Shown piece after piece: positions 15,901 through 21,543 of a DNA stretch of 24,083 nt (its first letter is position 1; every line of letters begins with the position of its first letter). The translations under genes and the position numbers were made by a program. The stretch comes from G020348185 sp964525045 (GTDB lineage Bacteria; Nitrospirota; Nitrospiria; Nitrospirales; UBA8639), in assembly GCA_964525045.1 (NCBI GenBank), contig CAZGFD010000039.1:1-24083 (forward strand), given 5' to 3'. The notes below the pieces were generated by a model that saw only the letters and a list, made by a program, of their open reading frames with translations, was not told the DNA's origin and did not search any database.

Positions 15901-17856
15901 GGCCAGGGCCACATTTCCGTCCCAGGCCCAATCCCAGACCGATGCATCATAGGCCATGATCTGCCCCCGTTCATCATCGGTATGCCCCGGTTGCCCTGGA
16001 GTGGGTAATTGCATGGCAACCCAATCCTTAATGGTCACGACCACTGGGTTGCCATCCCAATCGCTGGTTCCGGTTTCAATTATCTGAAATCGCTTTCCAA
16101 ACCAATCCAATGTTTGGCCGATCAGTTGGTCTGAAGTCACCGCTTTCTTCATGCGCCCCCGGCGGTCAGGCAGTTCTTCCAGGTCCGGCATGACGTCTGT
16201 ATGAACATCAGCCGTTTGAATCGTGTTGTAGACCCGCCAATAACCCCACATCCCAGCCACATAATGATGCGCCACATGGCAGTGATAAAGGAAATCTCCC
16301 GCCCCCTGCTGACAAAGACCGGATCCACACTCGGTTTCAAGATCCAGAGCTTCTGCCGGTCCAATGACCTCGGTATCCACTCGATCTGATTTCGTCCGGA
16401 TCACCGGATACTTGACGGGACCATTCTTCGCTTTATGCCATAGGGGCATTTCATCCGTGGCCCGTGGACTGCGGGCCCACCGAATCGAACCCCCGTGAGG
16501 GTGGTGAGAATGAAAAATTTCTGAACCGCCGTGGATAAGCCGCCATTTGGCTGGATCTCCCAAATAGCTACGGGGAATCGGCGTGGGTGCGTCGCCGAAA
16601 GTATAAGAACTATACCCCAAGGATTCATCTTCGAACCCGAAATATTCATGCTGCAGATGCATATAGTTAATTCCGAATGGTTCGCTTCGATAGTTTAAGG
16701 CTCGGGCTCCTGGGCGATAGACATCAGTCAAGGGATCCCGTTGAGGTAGAAAATCCCCATGTTTATTTACCGGTCGAAAAGCCTCATCGCCGACTTCATG
16801 ATAGATGACAACGAATTCCCGGAAATCCGGTCCATGAGCATTATCGATAATAGCTTGCCATCCACTTTCCAAGAGTTCGCTTTCCTGATTCCTCACCGCG
16901 GGAAGATAGCTTGATCCCTTCGGCTCCACGATCAGAGCTCCAAAAAGCCCCATGACCGTGAGCTCCCGGTCATTACTATAACTATGAAACTGGCGTCCTC
17001 CCTCCTGTGTAGTAGGATGGATATACCACTCCAAGTCTATGCTTTTTCCTTCTTCCGCTATGGCCCCGGCATTGGTGGTCGTAGCCGGTTGACCCGTGGC
17101 ACTGACCACCATACTCGAGCCATGAATATGGAAGCTCACTTCTTCTCCAAATTCTAATTTATTGCGTAACGTGACTTTTAAGCAATCGCCTTGATTAGCG
17201 CGAATGACGAGTGGCTGAATCCAATCCGTTTGTAACCCGTTGCTGACAGAACCGGAATCAAACCCCTCCTGTTCCCGAGCCGCCGCATTGCGGGCTTCCT
17301 CCCCGCGAACCCTCTCAATATTGTTGGTCAGGACATACATATACCCAGGATAATAATCCAACCATTGATTCAAGGTAATTTCGACATTGATTGCCGAAAT
17401 ATCGAAATGCCTCAATGGGGCTCCGGCTGGGCACCGGCCGGAATGAATAGAAACAGGTTCGGATTCCAGATCCGATGCCAGAAGATAGTCTTGTCCTCCG
17501 GCCCCGTATTGATGAAGCATGGACATCGTGTTATACGATCCATTTGAAGACCCGGATTCAAGATCCGTTTGCATCTGGTGGTTCATTCTTTTCATAAGGC
17601 GCTCGTGTTGCCAGTCGACTTTTGCGGCGCGATCTGGTCGTCCTTCGAGTGAGTCCTCGACAATCGTTTGCCCCTTTAAACGCTCAACCCAACCCATCCC
17701 CGGGTTCTTCGCTTCTGCCATCTGTACGCTTTGGGAAGTTCCTTCTGAGAGATGGTGAGAGTCCTCAGCGAGACTGTTCCCCCCATCAAGGGTGAACGCA
17801 AAAGCACCGATTACAAAAAAAAGGAAAGTTTGCAAAACTTTTTTAGCACCATACAT
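12976..17856 (-). CDS. giant multicopper oxidase with three internal copies
   Basis: A 1626-residue exported protein, about three times the length of a laccase-type oxidase, with a signal peptide at 1-30. Three units repeat the same landmarks: RAN-x2-DC(L/I) at 219, 795 and 1299; (Y/F)R(S/A)EP at 389, 1081 and 1464; and GD(F/Y)(L/I) followed by a W-G-x-x-R-V end at about 520-542, 1181-1203 and 1567-1589. Copy 1 has a complete copper set: HIHG (243-246), H291, the HSHHPHGG cluster (449-456), and HCHVAHHYVAGM (525-536), where C526, H531 and M536 fit type 1 copper and H525 and H527 fit type 3. Copy 2 keeps HFHF...DG (826-839) and CHDHAFGATTWPHGG (956-970) but has no HCH motif. Copy 3 has lost the histidines. 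It would oxidise a periplasmic substrate with oxygen or another acceptor; the substrate is unknown. AAGGAG precedes ATG 17856. The FolE-like gene ends 48 bp upstream. Confidence 0.88.
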   Translation of the reverse strand: MYGAKKVLQTFLFFVIGAFAFTLDGGNSLAEDSHHLSEGTSQSVQMAEAKNPGMGWVERLKGQTIVEDSLEGRPDRAAKVDWQHERLMKRMNHQMQTDLESGSSNGSYNTMSMLHQYGAGGQDYLLASDLESEPVSIHSGRCPAGAPLRHFDISAINVEITLNQWLDYYPGYMYVLTNNIERVRGEEARNAAAREQEGFDSGSVSNGLQTDWIQPLVIRANQGDCLKVTLRNKLEFGEEVSFHIHGSSMVVSATGQPATTTNAGAIAEEGKSIDLEWYIHPTTQEGGRQFHSYSNDRELTVMGLFGALIVEPKGSSYLPAVRNQESELLESGWQAIIDNAHGPDFREFVVIYHEVGDEAFRPVNKHGDFLPQRDPLTDVYRPGARALNYRSEPFGINYMHLQHEYFGFEDESLGYSSYTFGDAPTPIPRSYLGDPAKWRLIHGGSEIFHSHHPHGGSIRWARSPRATDEMPLWHKAKNGPVKYPVIRTKSDRVDTEVIGPAEALDLETECGSGLCQQGAGDFLYHCHVAHHYVAGMWGYWRVYNTIQTADVHTDVMPDLEELPDRRGRMKKAVTSDQLIGQTLDWFGKRFQIIETGTSDWDGNPVVVTIKDWVAMQLPTPGQPGHTDDERGQIMAYDASVWDWAWDGNVALAEKESTIPNPKYQSETPGQRRPLLFDPGTGKLAWPHMTPHFGKRVPFAPDHNPAPWLEPIRRNAEGGSSTEPARPGENGRWSLCPENANRAYYNVHFIETPIEMSAKEGDEDPVVDPKALIFVAHEEEEAIRGNNDLKHPLVFRANIYDCLDYVLTSEWEDDDFTNFQSSKINTHFHFVQFDTQSSDGVITGMSYEQSVRPFTMLEKKVKKGLPVPMNAVILEPAKKGAQSIRVSNAAQYHEGTLLLVGADNVEGNEIRRIQTIEGDTISFYKPLEHDHPEQDIVTVEFVRQRFWLDADVGTVFCHDHAFGATTWPHGGFCSLLVEPVGSTYHDPMTGKPIRTGPIADIHTSEPVGYGVNSSFRELTVQMHDTVPHTVNIVTAGNPPGQPIEVALEAGKTVSFQMPDDLYMTPMPFLNGGTHTTGSGIDFRAEPIAQRLAVNPDPSKMFSSLVHGDPSTPLLQAYAGDTIVFRLVESLMNETHVFTVSGHTFLTERYAGDANKKNSIHVGIAERYDLVVPEAGGPRRQAGDYLYFNGRSSKLSEGSWGIIRVFDEMNKDLKPLPRGFAEHTGPKPTLPVCPQDAPVKVFNVLALDHPEMSFNPQASDSIEVDFERKIELRNPDGKIFVLEEDLEKVAGDFHPMPLTLRANVGDCIHVHLTNKMKSSRASFSAFALAFDPKDSLGVNLGHNPGDQTIGPGESRTYTYFADPSFGEIAALVWDGGNMMMNPRNGLFGAIIIGPKGSMYRHPKTGADISLKNSWVADVLVDQRISGNEHRANYRDVALFFQDEDNIIGTSFMPYVQNVAGLTGVNYRSEPYLYREELGCSLGRMFQPCEVDNPQDPFTPLIEAHAGDPVRIHVFGASSEQNGMFSIEKHEWPIEPFMPGADLISVVEFGGSETIDTFIPSAGGPYGLPGDYIWNNQRLPYAQSGQWGYFRVHPNGDPRILPLQSGRPGVKEARENFSEGTEVKPVGLK

Positions 17857-17904
17857 AACGGGTCTCCTTCATATCGACCAAAAAATTTTCAAAGTGGTCT
17901 TTGA

Positions 17905-18294
17905 CTACCTCCTATTTTTGACAAATGTCAGAAACTCTTGTCTGTGGGATTCCTGGATTTTGAATTTTCCAAGTGTTGCCATTGTCAAGACCACCGGCAA
18001 TGAGCCTTGGAGCTCTTGGTCACCGGTTCTGATGTGACAAGCTTCAACAAGCACGCCTACCCCCTGAGGTTTGATTTTTGACTGCAGGCTATTCGCCATG
18101 AGATGGGTAAGGCGTTCTTGGGGGGCACCCACCCGACCACCGGCCCGCACGCATTGAATAATTAAAGGGATGGGGAAAGTCATCGCCTGTACCAATAAAA
18201 TGACGTGACACCAACCAGTAAGAAAGAGCTTGCCCTGATCTCCCCTATTGGTAAAATTTATATTTTTCACCATATAAATATGTTCATTTTTCAC
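17905..18294 (-). CDS. GTP cyclohydrolase I (FolE) homologue lacking the zinc ligands
   Basis: A 129-residue frame that follows the C-terminal two-thirds of GTP cyclohydrolase I. Compared with E. coli FolE as I remember it, about 120 residues align without a gap: VKNINFTN (VRDITLTS), QERLT (59-63, identical), the GVGVLVEACH stretch (NVAVSIDAVH) and HRQEFLTFV (TRHEFLRAV). The zinc site is gone: CEHH is GDQG at 18-21, and the cysteine two residues after H87 is R89. The N-terminal roughly 95 residues are also absent, so FolE activity is not expected. Start GTG 18294 follows a GGAGGGAGG run; ATG 18339 is an in-frame alternative. It may be a decaying pseudogene or a protein with a new role. It is on the same strand as the multicopper oxidase and 48 bp ahead of it. 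Confidence 0.55.
   Translation of the reverse strand: MKNEHIYMVKNINFTNRGDQGKLFLTGWCHVILLVQAMTFPIPLIIQCVRAGGRVGAPQERLTHLMANSLQSKIKPQGVGVLVEACHIRTGDQELQGSLPVVLTMATLGKFKIQESHRQEFLTFVKNRR
18084..18099 (-). promoter_or_regulatory. weak sigma-54-like element ahead of the multicopper oxidase
   Basis: The - strand contains TGGCGAATAGCCTGCA around 18098-18083, with GG and GC 10 bp apart, a TGGC -24 core and a TGCA -12 core, but lacks the CACG extension. It lies inside the FolE-like reading frame, about 230 bp before the oxidase start, so chance is a real possibility. Confidence 0.25.
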
Positions 18295-18558
18295 TGCCCT
18301 CCCTCCCGATTCATCAACATCGCTCATTGCATGGCTCATGCCAGTGACTATCTGAAATCGATCAATTGAAACACCATGAATCTATGGGGAAAATTTTATT
18401 TATAGAGGAAAATTTGTTTTGGAAAGCTTCTCTCCACGATATAGCGTGGTGGAAAGTTTGTTCTTACCCACCTAAGGTCACGGGAGACCAGAAAAATTCT
18501 TTTCCAAAATTGATCGTTGTGATGTCACAACGGTTTGGAAAGAGGAATGGAACATCTC

Positions 18559-18788
18559 ATGAAAAAACGAAAATCTGAAAAAATGTTTTACGCAGGAAGG
18601 TTCGTGGCAAAGGATGAGGGATAAACCTTCCAGTTAGCCGGTGCGAGTAACAAGGAAGACTTTCTCAAATTTCATTCAGAAATGACCCGGCTTCTTGCAA
18701 AAAATACATGGAGCCCAAAAGCAGGGAGGCGGATACAGAAAATCCATATGTGGACGCCCTGAAAAAACTTCGGTTAAATGAATCTTAA
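18559..18788 (+). pseudogene. broken small reading frame, unknown product
   Basis: ATG 18559 opens a frame (MKKRKSEKMFYAGRFVAKDE...) that meets TAA at 18622-18624. The same frame then continues with protein-like sequence (ASNKEDFLKFHSEMTRLLAK) until a run of six A residues near 18700. After a one-base shift there, the neighbouring frame reads KKYMEPKSREADTENPYV and on to LKKLRLNES with a stop at 18786-18788. Joined, they give a charged, helix-prone protein of about 75 residues. One stop and one homopolymer frameshift suggest a decayed small gene, or a sequencing error for the second lesion. No family is recognised. Confidence 0.35.
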
Positions 18789-19075
18789 AATCTCAATTCG
18801 TCGTCTTTAACATTCTTAGGAAATTTTGATGTGCGCGTTCGCACATTGCCAAGTGTGCAGATCCACTCTCCTCCCTTAAAATCGGTGCATTTTCTTCTGT
18901 CGTAATAGGATTGTTTTTACGAGGACCTCTGGAAACCGTTTTTCTAATGATGAATATCCGGGTAAAGTTAAGATAACGAATATCCACTGCCAGGGAATTT
19001 CATTGATAGGCCCGCTATAGGTTGAAGAATCATGAGGTAAGGGATCTATGAATTTTCGAGGGTTTTTCGGGCAAG
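18789..19075. other. gene-free stretch
   Basis: AT-rich sequence between the broken small frame and the repeats ahead of activator 2. A short - strand frame at 18793-18987 has no recognisable family and no ribosome site, and is not annotated. Confidence 0.4.
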
Positions 19076-19174
19076 CTACGAGTTTTCATGGGAGAGCCAG
19101 GACCTGGCGTTCAGCAAGACCCTAACTTTTGTATTGAATTGTCGAAGTTTTTCTGTTTATCCTACGAGTTTTCA
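19076..19174 (+). repeat. 13-bp direct repeat upstream of activator 2
   Basis: CTACGAGTTTTCA occurs exactly at 19076-19088 and again at 19162-19174, 86 bp apart. A looser relative (CTATGAATTTTCGAG) starts near 19046. The second copy ends 6 bp before the -24 GG at 19181 and the first lies about 100 bp upstream of it, so they may be activator or repressor sites. Confidence 0.5.
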
Positions 19175-19179
19175 AAGGC

Positions 19180-19195
19180 TGGCCTAAAATTTGCG
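19180..19195 (+). promoter_or_regulatory. candidate sigma-54 promoter of activator 2
   Basis: TGGCCTAAAATTTGCG has the -24 core TGGC, exact 10-bp spacing between GG (19181-19182) and GC (19193-19194), and the preferred TTTGC -12 box. Transcription would start near 19206, about 207 bases before ATG 19413. An activator gene under sigma-54 control implies autoregulation or control by the paralogue. Confidence 0.6.
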
Positions 19196-19412
19196 TCCAT
19201 TTCTCCCTAAACTATTCTTTGCCATACCTTTTCGTATGGGAAAGGCGATTCACCCCGATCTGGGTTACGACCCTTTTTTAAATGCGGGTGGTCATATCGG
19301 ATAATTCTATTTTTTTGGATAACAGGAAATAGGAGATTGAATGAGAGAGACCGGACGGATGATCCGTTAAATCTTTTCACAGTTGTTCCCCTGGGGAAAG
19401 GACAAGGAAAGA

Positions 19413-20978
19413 ATGAATCATGAAGTGATAGAACCGGCAGATCGCGTGGATCAGAATTTCTATAGAACCTTACTTGAAGTCACTAACATTCTGAATTCTC
19501 AACGGAATACGGAAAATTTGTGGAAGGCCCTTGCTGGGCACATAAAGAAAGTGATTACGTGGGAAAGGGCTGGGATTACTCTCTATCATCCTGACATTGA
19601 CGCCTTCCGATTTTATGCGGTGGAAACCAGTATGCCGACGGTTCGGTTGAAATGCGACGCGATTATTCCGCGAAAGGGCAGCGCCATGGGATGGGTCTAT
19701 GACAATCAAACAATGCATGTGAGACCGCAATTACAAAGCGAACAGATTTTTCTGGAGGACCAATTCTATTATCAAGAGGGATTGGGACGCATGATTAATC
19801 TCCCACTCTTAGTTCGTGATTCTTGTTTGGGTTCCTTGAATATCGGGAGTATCCAGTCCGGCGACCCGAATCCTGAAAACCTGAAATTTTTACGGCAAGT
19901 AGCCACGCAGATTGCTTTTGCCATTGATCAAGTAAAATCCTATGAAGAAATCAGCAGACTTCGTGAGCAGTTAACAAGAGAGAATGCCTATCTACAAGAA
20001 GAAATCAAACTCACTCACGACTTTGGGGCCATGGTGGGAAAAAGTAAAAAATTTAAAGAGATATTGGAACTCGCCCAGGCTGTCGCGGCAACCAATAGTT
20101 CGGTTTTGGTGACGGGAGAGACAGGAACCGGGAAGGAACTCCTCGCCAGACTCATTCATGAGCATAGTCCCCGTAGACAGAAACCGTTTGTGAGAGTGAA
20201 TTGTGCCGCCCTTCCCTCGGGATTAGTGGAAAGTGAATTGTTTGGTCATGAGAGGGGCGCCTTTACCGGGGCCGACCAATATTATCCGGGAAAATTTGAA
20301 TTGGCTGATGGTGGCACCCTCTTTTTAGATGAGATTGGTGAGATGCCCGTGGAGGCCCAGGCCAAATTATTACGGGTATTGCAGGATGGGGCGATTGACC
20401 GGGTGGGCAGCACCAAAACCCTGGCGGTCGATGTTCGGATAATCGCGGCAACCAATTGTGATTTGACCAAGGCCATTGCCGATGGCAAGTTCCGGTCTGA
20501 TTTATTTTATCGGCTACACGTTTTTCCAATTGTTGTCCCCCCCCTCCGTGATCGTCCGCAGGATATCCCCCTCCTGGCGCGACATTTTTTAGAGAAAAAT
20601 CGCCATCAATTTAAACGTCCCTGCCAAGACATTGATCGACAATCTTTAGATCAATTGATTCAATACGCCTGGCCGGGCAACGTGCGGGAACTCAAGAACA
20701 TCATTGAACGAGCGATGATCCTTTCGAATTCTAATATCCTCCGCATTCAAGAGGGATTATTGAATGCGAGTTCTCCGCCCTCAAGCCCTGAACTACCAGG
20801 GCAATTGAAAGATTTAGAACAATTTAGAATTCGACAAGCTTTGGAGAGAAGTGAATGGCGCATTGAAGGACCATTCGGGGCCGCCAAGCAATTAGGCCTT
20901 CACCCGAACACCCTTCGTAGTCGGCTTAAGAAACTTGGGATCCGGCGTTCCCCTCCAACGGCGGAATGCGCAATTTAA
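19413..20978 (+). CDS. sigma-54-dependent transcriptional activator with GAF sensor (paralogue 2)
   Basis: A 521-residue enhancer-binding protein, collinear with the one at 7173-8708 over its whole length. GAF covers about 16-172, the linker is SRLREQLTRENAYLQEEI (about 181-198), Walker A GETGTGKE is at 235-242, the sigma-54 loop GAFTGA at 282-287, Walker B GGTLFLDEIGE at 300-310, and a Fis-type helix-turn-helix is at the end (GAAKQLGLHPNTLRSRLKKLGI). I chose ATG 19413 because AAGGA lies just before it; an upstream TTG at 19383 has no ribosome site. It sits directly upstream of nxrA on the same strand, 565 bp away, with sigma-54-like elements in front of both genes. It is the natural candidate regulator of nitrite oxidoreductase. 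The recognition helix differs from paralogue 1 (LHPNTLRSRLKK against LAPSTLRSKIRK), so target sites may overlap or differ slightly. Confidence 0.93.
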   Translation: MNHEVIEPADRVDQNFYRTLLEVTNILNSQRNTENLWKALAGHIKKVITWERAGITLYHPDIDAFRFYAVETSMPTVRLKCDAIIPRKGSAMGWVYDNQTMHVRPQLQSEQIFLEDQFYYQEGLGRMINLPLLVRDSCLGSLNIGSIQSGDPNPENLKFLRQVATQIAFAIDQVKSYEEISRLREQLTRENAYLQEEIKLTHDFGAMVGKSKKFKEILELAQAVAATNSSVLVTGETGTGKELLARLIHEHSPRRQKPFVRVNCAALPSGLVESELFGHERGAFTGADQYYPGKFELADGGTLFLDEIGEMPVEAQAKLLRVLQDGAIDRVGSTKTLAVDVRIIAATNCDLTKAIADGKFRSDLFYRLHVFPIVVPPLRDRPQDIPLLARHFLEKNRHQFKRPCQDIDRQSLDQLIQYAWPGNVRELKNIIERAMILSNSNILRIQEGLLNASSPPSSPELPGQLKDLEQFRIRQALERSEWRIEGPFGAAKQLGLHPNTLRSRLKKLGIRRSPPTAECAI

Positions 20979-20999
20979 GTGCGGCGCACCCTGCCGCAC
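20979..20999 (+). terminator. hairpin directly after the activator 2 stop
   Basis: GTGCGGC (20979-20985) and GCCGCAC (20993-20999) form a perfect 7-bp GC-rich stem around a 7-base loop, starting at the base after the TAA stop. No T tract follows, so it may be a weak terminator or an mRNA-stabilising structure that separates activator 2 from nxrA. Confidence 0.45.
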
Positions 21000-21184
21000 A
21001 ATCAAGGCCATTCACTTCCCGCTACGTATTAGTGGTTTATTATTCTATTCCTAAAAACCGTATCCCATTTCTCCACCTGAGAAAGCCTCCTCCCTTTTCC
21101 TTCCGTAAATTAGGGATCCCTCCTCAGATCCAATCCTCTACCTCGTGCTCGTCCTAAAAGAGCATGGCCCTTCCCCAAGAACAC

Positions 21185-21232
21185 CCACGAACTTTTTATG
21201 GCTTTTTACCCGTTTACTCCGAAGGTTCGGAG
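21185..21232 (+). promoter_or_regulatory. candidate activator-binding region upstream of nxrA
   Basis: CTCCGAAGGTTCGGAG (21217-21232) has 7-bp perfect arms around GG and is centred about 107 bp upstream of the -24 GG at 21331. Just before it, CCACGAACTTTTTATGG (21185-21201) resembles CTACGAGTTTTCATGG found ahead of activator 2. Placement and symmetry suit a dimeric enhancer-binding protein. Binding is not demonstrated. Confidence 0.45.
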
Positions 21233-21329
21233 GACCGGCTCTCCTATTCCTTTCTTTCACACTATCTTTAGTCCGAAAATCTTCAATAATTTTAGGGCTT
21301 TCTGAATACTTTTTTTAATGGAGAAAGTA

Positions 21330-21345
21330 AGGCAACACATTTGCA
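21330..21345 (+). promoter_or_regulatory. nxrA: candidate sigma-54 promoter of nxrA
   Basis: AGGCAACACATTTGCA places GG (21331-21332) and GC (21343-21344) exactly 10 bp apart, with the GGCA core of the -24 box and the preferred TTTGCA of the -12 box. The T before GG is missing. Transcription would start near 21356, leaving a leader of about 188 bases to ATG 21544. It is the only strong promoter-like motif I saw between activator 2 and nxrA. Confidence 0.6.
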
Positions 21346-21543
21346 GTAATCGACCCTGCCTGCAGAATTTTGAGCACTTTCCAATTTTCCGGATCGGTCA
21401 ATTTCACTGATCAATCCAATGGTGATTCATTTCTAAGAAAGGAGGTTTAGGACATCACATTCAACACGCTGTTGAAGGTAGAGCATATCTAGAGATTGTA
21501 TTTGGTCTGTAAATTTTTAGGTATTTCCAAGGAGGTACAAACT

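Noticed and set aside
17919..17930. TGACA-AA-TGTCA palindrome as an operator of the multicopper oxidase
   Set aside because: It lies in the last codons of the FolE-like frame, is short, and matches no known operator well enough.
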